A DNA stretch of 64,000 nt from an uncultured Sphingomonadaceae bacterium (GCA_947488845.1 CANLBM010000014.1:1-64000), one strand, 5' to 3'. Positions 1 to 8,916 are shown, counted from the first letter of the stretch. Numbers and translations are program-made. The notes: generated by a model not told the origin, from the sequence alone.

Positions 1-53
1 CAAAACCGCAGGCGGGTGAAATATGTTAAAAATCATCCTTGACGGGGATGCGA

Positions 54-1961
54 TTAGACGACCGTTACAAGTCCACCTTTCCGATGAGACTTGTCATAGT
101 CGACCGATCTCGATGCGCTATGCTTTCGTCTCATTGAACTTGCGCCGGTCGTTCTAATAGACCTGACATCAACATCCTTGCGGCCCTTTTTTTTCTGAGT
201 GCCATCTGGAAATACTGCAGTGCGTAATGGCTCAAACGCATATTTGTAGAAACATTTATCAAAGCCCATCTTTGCATGTTCGAACTCAGGAAATACAGCT
301 GCATGCCCGGCATCTCTGATGGCCTCGACATATTCGCGAAAACCAAGCTTCAATATCCGATCTGCAATCGGAACCTTCCGGGCGGACGCATCTGTTTTGA
401 TGCGGCGAAGGGCGTTGGTCCGTATGTAAAAATACGGGGTATCGTCATCAAGGAAGATGTCGCCAACAGCTAAGCCAGCGATTTCATCGGATCTCGCAGC
501 TGTGCAAACCAAAAATGGCAATATCCAATAATATCCATCGTGGATGATTTGAGAGCCGGGTGTAGTGCGCCGCCACTGATCATCACAGCCATGCCATATT
601 GGTGCTTCCAACATTCTTGCTAAATCGCCTTCATCCCAAGGCAAACCGTATTTGTTCTTCTTTTTCCCTGGCTTGACGGCATAACGCTCCCCTTGCAGTT
701 TCGGCTCCATTAAGTTTTTACGGACCGTCTTAAAATTGAGATTTTTGGGAACATTAAATTTTTCATTATCTTCGGCATGCGTGAAAATTGAGCTTAACCA
801 AATCAGGTGTTTTTTCTGGGTTTTTACGGATAGTCCGACATAAGAACATTTCTCCTCATCGGCTTTGACGGGGTCGTTGTTCCAGCGTTCACGGAGAATG
901 TCTCCACGAAGGACGGCCTCTGCCACGCTCTCCTGCACAACCTCTCCGTCCTCATTTTTACTTTTATGTCCATATGGCACCGGCAATCGTGGGAATAGTT
1001 TTCGCATCTCATGCAAATGAGCTTGTCGAATGTCTTCGAAGGCTATGTCTCCGTTTGCCGCAACAAAAATGGCGACCGCAGCGTGAATATCCCGCCGGCG
1101 TTCTGGCTCAAAAGATCCGCGTTCAATACGCTCTTCCAAAATCAGTTCAGCGATTTCGCTGATTGTCGGACGCTTCGTCTGCGGCATCTCGGTTTGGGGG
1201 CTCGGCGCACCGCTGCTTACCTGAACTTCACTGTGACCCTGGCTTTGGGGCGCAGTTGACTGACTTTGTAGGGGAGCTTTTTCTGCACCTTGAGCAATTT
1301 CACCTATCGCAGACGTTATGCTTGGCGGTAACGGCCAAATTTCCGAATCCGGCAGCGGCGCCCCCAATCGTCCACACGCCATAATATTGGCATCTCGATA
1401 TCCTGCGGCTACGATTCTCGCGACCGATCGCATATTCCGTTCAGTCGGCACGACTCCGATATTCTGGAGATCTCTCGCGATTTGACCGACGCTGATAGCT
1501 GGATGATCCAAATGTTTTCGCGCGATCAGAAAAAGGCTATCGGCATCGTCTGACGTCAGACCTCTTTCCATAAATTCTGCATGGCTCTCAAGTTCACCAT
1601 CCAGAAGCCTAGGCTCTGCAGCCAGGACCGTGAAATATCGCGCATAGTGCGTGTTAAACCTAAGATGGGAATCCGACAGCTCGGGAGTTTGTGTCTGAGC
1701 GATAACGATTCGGTTCAGCTCACGCTTGAAAGCTTTACGAAAAATTTTCGGTAAATCCTTTGCCGCGACACTTCGTTTTAAATCTGCAACATGTTTCATT
1801 ATTTCCGTCCTTGCCAATTCGAGTGCCGCTGCACGCCACCGGGCTTCCGGCGGAATGCTTGTTCGAAGCGACATCCTTATGGTTATAGGACGGTTTACCA
1901 AAAGTGTGATCGTTACAGACGATTGCCACCAATAAATGGCTCCGCGGCGATAAATGGCCAT
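54..1961 (-). CDS. tyrosine recombinase (phage-type integrase), C-terminus probably defective
   Basis: This is a 635-residue protein of the large integrase type seen in sphingomonad and rhizobial islands. The N-terminus has the YRRGAIYWW-type opening, followed by a long helical region and a core-binding region near residues 260-400. In the catalytic domain the box I arginine is visible in AARSDE (about residue 490) and the beta-hairpin lysine in IKTDASARK. Box II reads RSIR instead of HxxR, and the expected GH motif between it and the tyrosine is absent. The only candidate nucleophile is Tyr about 622, in VDYDKS. It lies 19 residues after the box II arginine, against roughly 30 in XerD-like enzymes, which suggests an in-frame loss of about 12 residues. 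The ATG at 1961 was chosen because the frame upstream encodes only a repeat-derived cysteine-rich stretch. The gene lies next to tRNA-Pro. It may be a relic, or a divergent family that I do not know. Confidence 0.75.
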   Translation of the reverse strand: MAIYRRGAIYWWQSSVTITLLVNRPITIRMSLRTSIPPEARWRAAALELARTEIMKHVADLKRSVAAKDLPKIFRKAFKRELNRIVIAQTQTPELSDSHLRFNTHYARYFTVLAAEPRLLDGELESHAEFMERGLTSDDADSLFLIARKHLDHPAISVGQIARDLQNIGVVPTERNMRSVARIVAAGYRDANIMACGRLGAPLPDSEIWPLPPSITSAIGEIAQGAEKAPLQSQSTAPQSQGHSEVQVSSGAPSPQTEMPQTKRPTISEIAELILEERIERGSFEPERRRDIHAAVAIFVAANGDIAFEDIRQAHLHEMRKLFPRLPVPYGHKSKNEDGEVVQESVAEAVLRGDILRERWNNDPVKADEEKCSYVGLSVKTQKKHLIWLSSIFTHAEDNEKFNVPKNLNFKTVRKNLMEPKLQGERYAVKPGKKKNKYGLPWDEGDLARMLEAPIWHGCDDQWRRTTPGSQIIHDGYYWILPFLVCTAARSDEIAGLAVGDIFLDDDTPYFYIRTNALRRIKTDASARKVPIADRILKLGFREYVEAIRDAGHAAVFPEFEHAKMGFDKCFYKYAFEPLRTAVFPDGTQKKKGRKDVDVRSIRTTGASSMRRKHSASRSVDYDKSHRKGGLVTVV

Positions 1962-1994
1962 TGAGCACAAAACCTTCTCACATTGGAAAAGGCC

Positions 1995-2054
1995 GGCACA
2001 CAAGGAAGCACAGTGATTAGCACAATGAATGGCACAATCTTGCGCACTTGATTC
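1995..2054. repeat. array of 12-bp direct repeats between integrase and tRNA-Pro
   Basis: Five consecutive 12-bp units start at 1995, 2007, 2019, 2031 and 2043. The first four share the head RGCACA followed by six variable bases; the fifth begins CGCACT. On the minus strand the unit reads TGTGCY at a strict 12-bp period. The array sits between the integrase start codon and the tRNA, where arm-type integrase sites or excisionase sites are usually found. The binding role is inferred; the periodicity is seen directly. Confidence 0.7.
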
Positions 2055-2123
2055 CCGACCAATTTCCCAAAAAATAGGAAAATGGCGGAAATCCAGGGAT
2101 AAGTGCTTCAATCAAGAAAAAAA

Positions 2124-2200
2124 TGGTCGGGGAGACAGGATTTGAACCTGCGACCCCCTGTACCCAAAACAGGTGCGCTACCAGGCTGCGCCACTCCCCG
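2124..2200 (-). tRNA. tRNA-Pro (anticodon TGG), CCA encoded
   Basis: The minus strand folds as a 77-nt cloverleaf. The acceptor stem CGGGGAG pairs with CTCCCCG, and a discriminator A and an encoded CCA follow at 2124-2127. The anticodon stem CCTGT/ACAGG encloses the loop TTTGGGT, giving anticodon TGG. The T-arm carries GGTTCAAATCC. A T-run follows the 3' end. The gene is the likely integration site of the element to its left. Confidence 0.97.
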
Positions 2201-2305
2201 ACGCGCGCTTCCCCTAGGCGGTGCTTTTGGGAAAAGCAAAGGGTTTTTACGCTTCTTTTTGCCGTTGCTCATGATGAGCGCCATTTACGGCTTGGGAAAA
2301 AAATA

Positions 2306-2382
2306 TGGTGGGCCCGGAGGGACTCGAACCCCCGACCTAGCCGTTATGAGCGGCCAGCTCTAACCAACTGAGCTACAGGCCC
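2306..2382 (-). tRNA. tRNA with CAT anticodon, probably tRNA-Ile2 rather than tRNA-Met
   Basis: This is a 77-nt cloverleaf on the minus strand with acceptor GGGCCTG/CGGGCCC, discriminator A, encoded CCA and anticodon loop CTCATAA (anticodon CAT). It lacks the initiator features (three G:C pairs in the anticodon stem and an unpaired position 1), so it is not fMet. Pairs C4-G69 and C5-G68 match the TilS identity elements described for E. coli tRNA-Ile2, while E. coli elongator Met has U4-A69. That favours lysidine-modified Ile2, but sequence alone does not settle it. A run of seven T follows the 3' end. Confidence 0.93.
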
Positions 2383-2421
2383 ATATGAGCAGCTTTTTCA
2401 GGCAAATCTCAATGGAAGGGT

Positions 2422-2451
2422 GCGATAGCGGAAGCTGTAATGATTTGGCAA
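2422..2451 (-). promoter_or_regulatory. sigma-70-like promoter for the CAT tRNA
   Basis: On the minus strand TTGCCA (2451-2446) is followed after 18 bp by TATCGC (2427-2422), about 40 bp upstream of the mature tRNA 5' end. Five of six and four of six bases match the -35 and -10 consensus. Position and spacing fit a tRNA promoter. Confidence 0.45.
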
Positions 2452-2493
2452 GACCGATCATCGCAATTCGTCAGACAGGAGGTCAACGAGCAG

Positions 2494-3480
2494 CTATGAA
2501 CCTGACGCAACCCGCAGCACCTCATCAATATCGACCGGCGCCACATTCCGTGTCTCGAGATGGTCCAGCACCTCCCGCCACCAGTCGTAAAAGCCATGAA
2601 GCTGATTCTGGTCGCGTACATAAGGCGTGTGGCCGGGTGACAAAGATGGCGAATGAAAGGAGAAAACCAGCAAGCGCAAATCATCGTCGAGCGCTACATC
2701 GATCGCCTCTTTGGTTTCGCGCGCGGAGATTCCTTCCGGTGTCAGCGGAATGCGTTCGAGCATTTTGCTGCGGGACAACAGCACGTTGGCCAATGGCGAT
2801 TTTTCCATGATCGTCGCGGCAAGGCGATGCTGTTTGCGAAAAATACCCGAATAGACGGTCGTCAGGGGGACTTCGAGCAGTCGCTCGTCCTTTCCCCACC
2901 AATAGGGCCGGGAATCAACGGACAGAAAGTCCGGGCCACCCTCGCCGCTATAGTCAAAGCGCGGCCGTATGCTGCTGTCCAGAACGAAGCCGTGTTTCAG
3001 CAATATCTCTACTGTATTCGGTCCGATGCCATAGCGTCCAGCCCGATAGATGTTCGGCGTGACACCAATCCTGACCCGAATGGCATCGCACAACGTCACC
3101 AGCTTCTGCTCTTCCAGCTCCTTCGGCAAATTTCCGGCGAAACTGTTATGGTCATTTATCTGTTCTTCGAAGGGCGGATTTATCCAAGGATGGAGGTGAA
3201 CGCCGATCGTGGCCCTCTGCTGCTCCGCTACAGTCCTGAGAAACGCCGCTGCTGTGTCATCATGGACGATCGCATAGTCGACAAAATAGACCGGCTTGAT
3301 TCCGTATTTTTCGACAAATTCCTGAAATTTTTCCAGCATCGGCACTGTGATGGTGGTGTGGCCACGGCGCTCGAAAGGGGCATCCCAGTCGAATTCCTCT
3401 TCCGTGTCGATGGAAATCAGGAAACGCCTGCCGAAGTCTTCTGGCCAGAGCACATGACTGTCGGGTCTGTGGACTTTCAT
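2494..3480 (-). CDS. polysaccharide deacetylase family protein (WalW-like)
   Basis: This 328-residue protein has a NodB-type fold. The first motif is SIDTEEEFDW (Asp25, around the metal/catalytic centre). The HLHPW motif follows at residues 95-99, and further on is YRAGRYG, typical of WalW/WbaX-type deacetylases from polysaccharide loci. No signal peptide or transmembrane segment is seen, so it is likely cytoplasmic. Family members remove N-acetyl groups from sugars or polysaccharide precursors; the substrate here is unknown. It stands alone, separated from the neighbouring kinase gene by 82 bp, and no glycosyltransferases are nearby. The ATG at 3480 is the only sensible start. Confidence 0.8.
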   Translation of the reverse strand: MKVHRPDSHVLWPEDFGRRFLISIDTEEEFDWDAPFERRGHTTITVPMLEKFQEFVEKYGIKPVYFVDYAIVHDDTAAAFLRTVAEQQRATIGVHLHPWINPPFEEQINDHNSFAGNLPKELEEQKLVTLCDAIRVRIGVTPNIYRAGRYGIGPNTVEILLKHGFVLDSSIRPRFDYSGEGGPDFLSVDSRPYWWGKDERLLEVPLTTVYSGIFRKQHRLAATIMEKSPLANVLLSRSKMLERIPLTPEGISARETKEAIDVALDDDLRLLVFSFHSPSLSPGHTPYVRDQNQLHGFYDWWREVLDHLETRNVAPVDIDEVLRVASGS

Positions 3481-3562
3481 CGGCTGTGCACTTGAGCAGA
3501 CATTTCAGACGGCTCCATTTTGCCTGATTTTGGGCCTAAAACTCACATTGTCGTGGGAAGAC

Positions 3563-5236
3563 CTATTCCAGTTCTGTTTCGCGAATGTTGATTTTGCTAA
3601 TCGTCGCGGCCGGCAGGGTCAAGGCAATGTTGTCTTTATTAATGGCAAGTGAACCACCAGCCGCTTGCGCCAGGTTTCTCACCAGCCGCAAGGAAAAGCC
3701 GAGACCGAGCAAGGATGATTCACTCGTATCCCCATCGATCCCCTGCGATGGATCGAGCAATATGCTTTCGGCAATATCCTTGATCCGGGAGGGCCGGGAA
3801 AGAGTGAACTGGTTGGTTGGCTGCACACCGATACGTGTCCGCAACTCGCCTTTCAGCGTTTCGCCATTCTCGCAGGAGATGATCGCCGCCGACAATAATC
3901 GGGCGAAAATACGCTCGACAGATTCGCCGTCCAGCGCGAATGGCCGAACCGGCTCGGCCTTGCTGATGTTGAGATCAACCACCTTGCTATGAGTCAGACC
4001 CTGGAGCCGCTGCGTCATCCGTTCAAACAGCCAGTCCGCTTTCGTGGTCCCGCTTGATTCGGGCAATTGGCCAGAATCAACCTTCACGGCGATATCCAGA
4101 TCTTCGAACCCCGCCAGCAGACGCCGCGCTTCATCCATGATATTGCGCGCCAACGCACGATATTCGAACGAAGCCGGTCCGAACAGTTGCTGCTCGATGA
4201 TTTCGCTAAAACCGATGACAGCGTTCAACGGCGTGCGCAGTTCGTGGATCAGTTGCTGGAGCTGTTCGCGGCGTTCGAGATCAAGGCTACTATGCCCTGC
4301 ATCCTCGGCAATATTCGGTCGCCGCATGATGCCGCGATAGCCTTCGAATCGTCCGGTTTCATCGCTGAAAAAGGGGATGGCGCTCATTCGCCAGTCGCCG
4401 ACGATGATTGATGCGCCGCATAGCCGCATCCGGGCATTTTCCATCGGCATGCGCTGACGAAAGGCGGCTGCGCCATAAGCATCGGGACCAGGCCCGTCAT
4501 CAAAGGCCGGCTGCGCTACCGTGACCCCGACAATAGCTCCTATCGGTGGCCCTTCGGTCCAGACTATGGTGCCGGACTCGTCGGTTTCGAACCGGATCGC
4601 TTCAAGCGGTTCGCCAAAAACGCTTGTTCCGGCACCCTTGCCCGTTGCGGGGCGCGACGATTCGACTGTGCGGTTCTTTTGATAGTCCGCGATTTTTTCT
4701 ACCAGCGCGCTGATCTGCGATCCTTCGTCGGGTGCGACAGGCACGCCGGAAGCATCATTTGATATAGCGTCTTCCAGCCCGCCGACCGGACTGTCGCTGG
4801 CAGGTAGTGACTCGCTGCGGTTTGACGGAGCCGCTTCCTCCGGCTTTCGCTCGTCAATCTTGAAATCCTGTGATTGCAATCGCTGCTGCGCGCGTTCGGA
4901 AAGCCGCGGGTAAGCATCCGCGTAAATTTCCGGTGTCAGATCGGCAGCCGCCATCGCGGCGTCGCAAACGGGATGACTGTCGGCGCTCAAATAGACCAGC
5001 AAAGGAGCCGAACGCAATCTACCGTTCAGCGCTTGCACGGCCGCTATCCGGTCCGGTTCGGCTACCCGGTCGTGCAGATCGCGCAATCTGGTCAGCCCTG
5101 CCTGCACATCCTGATTGGCCAAATTCCCGGGTTTTTGAGCCAGGAGATCGATCACCTGCCGCCATTGCGTGGCAGCGGCTGGGCCTTCCGGCAGGCTCCC
5201 CTTGAGCACGGTGGTCAGGCGGTCATCGAAGCGCAA
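3563..5236 (-). CDS. sensor histidine kinase-like protein with degenerate ATP-binding domain
   Basis: This soluble protein of 557 residues starts at a TTG (5236). The first 190 residues are helical and show no recognised domain. A PAS-like segment follows at about 200-310. Then comes a HisKA dimerisation domain with the H-box IHELRTPLNAVIGFSEI, phospho-acceptor His about 331. In the ATPase domain the N-box position reads LLSAAIIS, where Asn is expected, and no DxGxG motif is found. Only the GLGFSLRLVRNLAQAAGGSL G2 box is clear. It may be a weak kinase or a phosphatase/phosphotransfer protein. No response regulator is adjacent; an Lrp gene is divergent. Membrane segments are absent, so any signal sensed would be cytoplasmic. 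Confidence 0.75.
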   Translation of the reverse strand: MRFDDRLTTVLKGSLPEGPAAATQWRQVIDLLAQKPGNLANQDVQAGLTRLRDLHDRVAEPDRIAAVQALNGRLRSAPLLVYLSADSHPVCDAAMAAADLTPEIYADAYPRLSERAQQRLQSQDFKIDERKPEEAAPSNRSESLPASDSPVGGLEDAISNDASGVPVAPDEGSQISALVEKIADYQKNRTVESSRPATGKGAGTSVFGEPLEAIRFETDESGTIVWTEGPPIGAIVGVTVAQPAFDDGPGPDAYGAAAFRQRMPMENARMRLCGASIIVGDWRMSAIPFFSDETGRFEGYRGIMRRPNIAEDAGHSSLDLERREQLQQLIHELRTPLNAVIGFSEIIEQQLFGPASFEYRALARNIMDEARRLLAGFEDLDIAVKVDSGQLPESSGTTKADWLFERMTQRLQGLTHSKVVDLNISKAEPVRPFALDGESVERIFARLLSAAIISCENGETLKGELRTRIGVQPTNQFTLSRPSRIKDIAESILLDPSQGIDGDTSESSLLGLGFSLRLVRNLAQAAGGSLAINKDNIALTLPAATISKINIRETELE

Positions 5237-5415
5237 TTTTTTGATCCCGATAATCTTTGTTATTCACAACTGTTAACCGGGCAATAACCCTTTCCCGAGG
5301 TAACGGGAAGCTATGAAAAATTCACGTCACAATGTGGGACATCGGAGAAAGCGTTGCTTGGCTGACTTATTATATTATACAGATCAAATGATTCGCGAAC
5401 GGAAATTACACCACC

Positions 5416-5889
5416 ATGGCTGATACAAACCTCGATGAAATCGATCTGAAAATCTTGCAACGTCTGCAAACCGATGGCCGGATTACAAATGTAGAACTTG
5501 CTAACAGCGTCGGCTTGACAGCCCCTCCCTGTCTTCGTCGTATGCGCGCATTGGAAGACGAAGGCGTCATCAAATCCTATCACGCAGCAATCGATCCTGC
5601 CAAAATGGGCTACACGATCACTGTCTTTGCGATGGTCAGCCTGAAAAGTCAGGCAGAAATCGATTTGCAAGCCTTTGAAGATCACGTGCAAAAACTGCCT
5701 GAAGTCCGCGAATGCTATATGCTGAACGGCGAAATCGATTTCATGCTGAAAGTCGTCGCTAAAGATCTCCAGCAATTTCAAAGTTTTCTGACCAGCCAGC
5801 TGACCGCGGCTCCCAATGTAGCCAGCGTGAAGACATCGCTCACCATCCGGTCGGCAAAACACCAGCCTGGCGTTCCGATCGAAAGCTAA
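5416..5889 (+). CDS. Lrp/AsnC family transcriptional regulator
   Basis: The protein is 157 residues long, the normal length of the family. An N-terminal winged helix-turn-helix (LDEIDLKILQ to about residue 50, recognition helix around LTAPPCLRRM) is followed by a RAM ligand-binding domain at about 65-150. Lrp-type proteins form octamers that bind amino acids and control amino-acid metabolism. No target operon is adjacent, so the effector is unknown. The start ATG lies 179 bp from the divergent kinase gene, leaving room for two promoters. A strong hairpin terminator follows the stop. Confidence 0.93.
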   Translation: MADTNLDEIDLKILQRLQTDGRITNVELANSVGLTAPPCLRRMRALEDEGVIKSYHAAIDPAKMGYTITVFAMVSLKSQAEIDLQAFEDHVQKLPEVRECYMLNGEIDFMLKVVAKDLQQFQSFLTSQLTAAPNVASVKTSLTIRSAKHQPGVPIES

Positions 5890-5892
5890 AAA

Positions 5893-5915
5893 AAAGGGCG
5901 CCAATGGCGCCCTTT
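5893..5915. terminator. bidirectional terminator between lrp and TPR gene
   Basis: A perfect 10-bp inverted repeat (AAAGGGCGCC, loop AAT, GGCGCCCTTT) lies directly after the lrp stop and 22 bp beyond the convergent TPR gene stop. The A-run before it and the T-run after it give U-tracts in both directions. Confidence 0.88.
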
Positions 5916-5936
5916 CAATTTATCGATAAATCCTGA

Positions 5937-7232
5937 TCAGCTCGCTGGTTCAGCCGGGGCAGCTGGCGCCGCCGGTGCAACCGGAGCGGTTTGCTGATCG
6001 ATCCAGGTCTGCCACATATGCGCCAATGGAGCCCGTGTTCCGGAAACTTTCGCGAAAGCCTGCCCTGCAGCGGCGAAGTTACCTGCATAGGCTTCGGCTG
6101 TACCGATTCCCATGTAACCGCGATCCGTTTCAGCTCCAGGCTTGGAAAGGCCTGCTTCATAAAAGGCAACGGCCTTGCCATAATCCTTATAACCCAGCCA
6201 TACGTCGGCAAAGTTCATCATCACAGAACTGCTTCCGGACCCGCGTACACCGGATGGCGCGGCAGGCAGCGATTTCTGGTCAGCGCTTACTTCCCGCCGT
6301 GCCGGTGCAAGCACTTCGGCAATCAGCGGGCTGGTGGAGCTGACGATGCCCTTCTGCTGTCCTTCTTCCAGGACGGAAACGACTTCGCCAAACAGGTTTT
6401 TGCGCTGCGCTTCTTCGGCAAACTCCTTATAATCACGAGATGTCTTGAGCGCACCAGTCGCTTTCATAAACCGCAATACTTCCAGATTCTGGACACTGTC
6501 GGCTTGCGATGTACGGCGACTTGCGGCGACGGCATCACCCCAGGAATCTCCCGACGGATAAGCAGACGCCCATTTAGCCGCCCAGGTTGCATACAGGCCT
6601 AAATCCTTGCTCGCCACCGCGCGATCGCGGGCCAGCCGATACCAGGATTCCGGTGCTTTGGTCTCGGAAGCATTGGCATTGTTGATAATTTCATTCCATT
6701 TCGCCAGGCCTTCGGGATACATGTTCCGCTTGAAGAAGCTCTCTGCCAACAAAGGCTCGATATTATTCGCGCGATAGCCAAGATCATAGGCCGCCTGGAA
6801 CCTTTGTGCGGCATCCGCCCAGCGTTCAGCGCCATAAGCAAAGTTGCCGGCGAAAAAGTTAAACGCAGGCAACTGCTCTGGTCCGGTACGCCCGCTATCA
6901 AGCGAGGCAATGATACCTTTTTCCTGCAACGCAGTATCTTTCAATGTCCCGCCAAGCTGAATGGCCAACTGCCCAGCAATATAGCGATCATCCGGAATCT
7001 GGGCCTCGGCAAGCAGTGCTTCGACCAGAGGGGTTGCGGTTGCAGGCGTTTCTGACGCCATGGCCGCCTGAATAGCCGCCACTTGCGGACGAATTTCTTT
7101 GCTGATTTTAATTTCGGATTCTTTTTCTTTCTTCTTCTTCGCCGCTTGGGCTTCCTGCGGCAAGGCGGTTATCGCCAGCGTGCCGGCAGTCGCCAATGCA
7201 ACGGCCATCGAAAAATGAGATAAAAAACGCAT
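5937..7232 (-). CDS. exported TPR-like repeat protein
   Basis: I place the start at the ATG at 7232, preceded by GGAGG at good spacing. The product then begins with a clear signal peptide (basic MRFLSHF, hydrophobic core, ALPQEAQA cleavage region) and a mature start rich in Lys and Glu. The 431-residue protein is built of helical repeats resembling tetratricopeptide units (AYGAERWADAAQRFQAAYDLG and later AYAGNFAAAGQAFAKV). It ends in an Ala/Pro-rich tail (PVAPAAPAAPAEPAS). A periplasmic scaffold or protein-interaction role is likely. No specific family is recognised. Confidence 0.8.
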   Translation of the reverse strand: MRFLSHFSMAVALATAGTLAITALPQEAQAAKKKKEKESEIKISKEIRPQVAAIQAAMASETPATATPLVEALLAEAQIPDDRYIAGQLAIQLGGTLKDTALQEKGIIASLDSGRTGPEQLPAFNFFAGNFAYGAERWADAAQRFQAAYDLGYRANNIEPLLAESFFKRNMYPEGLAKWNEIINNANASETKAPESWYRLARDRAVASKDLGLYATWAAKWASAYPSGDSWGDAVAASRRTSQADSVQNLEVLRFMKATGALKTSRDYKEFAEEAQRKNLFGEVVSVLEEGQQKGIVSSTSPLIAEVLAPARREVSADQKSLPAAPSGVRGSGSSSVMMNFADVWLGYKDYGKAVAFYEAGLSKPGAETDRGYMGIGTAEAYAGNFAAAGQAFAKVSGTRAPLAHMWQTWIDQQTAPVAPAAPAAPAEPAS

Positions 7233-7419
7233 GAATATCCTCCAGATCAATATTATTTGGGAGAAACGAGTTCCCCGGAATTTGGTTGCACCACACAGTC
7301 GTGGCCCTATTACCAAGCTTTCTTCGCTTTTCTAGGGTGAATCCGCTGAATAGAGGTTGAACGACTGCCGTATCGCGCCGTCGTCGAGCAATCCATATAG
7401 TATAATGAGGTAAAATCGC

Positions 7420-8178
7420 GTGCTTGCAATTATTTCCCCCGCCAAATCTCTGGACTTCGATTCCGCCATTCCGCCGGTCTCGCCGACCGGAAATCGCTTT
7501 CCGGACGAAACAGAACGGCTGGCAAAGGCAATCGGGAACCTGACGACGAAAAAACTGAAGGCGATCATGCCGGTTTCGGACAATCTGATCGCCTTGAACC
7601 GGCAGCGGTATAGCGATTTTTTCGCTCAGCCCGAACGCCCTGCGATCTATGCCTATAATGGCGACGTCTACACCGGTTTCGAAGCGGCTAGCATCAGCGA
7701 GGAAGCGATGACCTTTGCCCAGGGTCACCTGCGAATCCTCTCCGGCCTATACGGATTGCTCCGCCCTCTGGACCCGATTCGCCCCCATCGCCTGGAAATG
7801 GGCACCAGATGGGCACCGCGTTACAGCAAGCTCACCGATTTCTGGAGCGACAAGATTGCCAAGGCGCTGGCGGCGGATCTGGAGCAGACAGGCAGCGATA
7901 TCATCGTCAATCTGGCCAGCAACGAATATTGGGCATCGGTCAAACCCCATGTCGCCAAGCTGCCCGGACGGGTCATCGAAGTGGACTTTCGCAAGCACAG
8001 CGCCGACGGCCCCAAGTTCATCAGCTTCGAGGCAAAACGCGCACGCGGGATGATGGCACGCTATATATGCGAGAACCATCTGACCGACGCCGCGGCGCTC
8101 AAGGGCTTTGATTATGACGGCTATCGCTATGACCCTGAAAGCAGCACCGCAGACAGTCTCCGCTTCCTGCGCTCATGA
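7420..8178 (+). CDS. yaaA: YaaA family protein (peroxide stress, UPF0246)
   Basis: The protein is 252 residues long and starts at a GTG, opening with LAIISPAKSLDF, the hallmark of the YaaA/DUF328 family. Other conserved blocks are YNGDVYTGF, LYGLLRPLDPI, EMGTRW and VNLASNEY. In E. coli YaaA lowers free iron under peroxide stress and binds DNA; the biochemical activity is not settled. Its stop overlaps the next start by 4 bp (ATGA), so the two genes are translationally coupled. Confidence 0.93.
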   Translation: MLAIISPAKSLDFDSAIPPVSPTGNRFPDETERLAKAIGNLTTKKLKAIMPVSDNLIALNRQRYSDFFAQPERPAIYAYNGDVYTGFEAASISEEAMTFAQGHLRILSGLYGLLRPLDPIRPHRLEMGTRWAPRYSKLTDFWSDKIAKALAADLEQTGSDIIVNLASNEYWASVKPHVAKLPGRVIEVDFRKHSADGPKFISFEAKRARGMMARYICENHLTDAAALKGFDYDGYRYDPESSTADSLRFLRS

Positions 8179-8879
8179 CGGGACGGACCGCTGTCGTCAT
8201 CGGTGCCAGCGGCGGGATTGGCGCTGCTGTCGCCGATGCTCTCGAAGCGGATAGCCGATATGACAATATCGTGCGATTGTCCCGCACCGGCAATAGTCCG
8301 GTTGCGGTCGACCTGACATCCGAGGCGAGCATTGAAGAGGCCGCCAAATGGCTGAAAGCCCAAGATTTCTCGCCATCACTGGTCTTCGTTGCCACCGGCC
8401 TGCTCCACGACGGCGAAAAAGGCCCGGAGAAAAGCCTGCGTCAGCTTGACCCGGACTGGCTGATGGAAAACTATCAGGTCAATGCGGTCGGCCCTGCCCT
8501 TGTCGCCAAATATTTTCTGCCGCTGATGAGCCGGAAGGAGGGCGGTAAATTCGCGGCGCTGTCCGCCCGGGTCGGCAGCATCTCGGACAATCGCCTCGGC
8601 GGCTGGTACGGCTACCGCGCATCCAAGGCCGCGCTCAACATGATGATCCGCAACCTCGCGATAGAATGGTCGCGCAAGAATGACCGGTCGATAATCGTCG
8701 CCCTGCATCCGGGCACCGTCGACACGGGGCTGAGCGTCCCGTTTCAGAGCAACGTTCCGCCGGGGAAATTATTTGATCCCGGTCGGGCCGCGCGCCAACT
8801 GCTGGCTGTCCTGGATACCCTGAAACCCGCCGACAGCGGGAAGATTTTCGCGTGGGACGGTACGGAAATCCGACCCTGA
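8175..8879 (+). CDS. short-chain dehydrogenase/reductase (C-factor-like SDR)
   Basis: This 234-residue classical SDR has the NAD(P)-binding motif GASGGIG (residues 10-16), a Ser in the catalytic strand (SARVGSISDN) and the YxxxK pair Tyr147/Lys151. The short loop structure and overall length resemble the CsgA/C-factor group. The substrate cannot be predicted. It overlaps yaaA by 4 bp and forms a two-gene operon with it. Confidence 0.9.
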   Translation: MTGRTAVVIGASGGIGAAVADALEADSRYDNIVRLSRTGNSPVAVDLTSEASIEEAAKWLKAQDFSPSLVFVATGLLHDGEKGPEKSLRQLDPDWLMENYQVNAVGPALVAKYFLPLMSRKEGGKFAALSARVGSISDNRLGGWYGYRASKAALNMMIRNLAIEWSRKNDRSIIVALHPGTVDTGLSVPFQSNVPPGKLFDPGRAARQLLAVLDTLKPADSGKIFAWDGTEIRP

Positions 8880-8916
8880 TTCCGACACCGTAATATTATT
8901 GCAAAACTGGCCCGAA

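Larger units (their letters stand above)
1..2127. mobile_element. tRNA-proximal end of an integrated element
   Basis: The stretch left of tRNA-Pro holds only a tyrosine recombinase gene reading away from the 3' end of the tRNA. This is the usual arrangement of an integrative element that uses a tRNA 3' end as attB. The element must extend past the left edge of the window, so its other end and its cargo cannot be seen. The exact att core is not visible because the second copy lies outside. The boundary at the tRNA 3' end is an inference from gene order. Confidence 0.6.
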
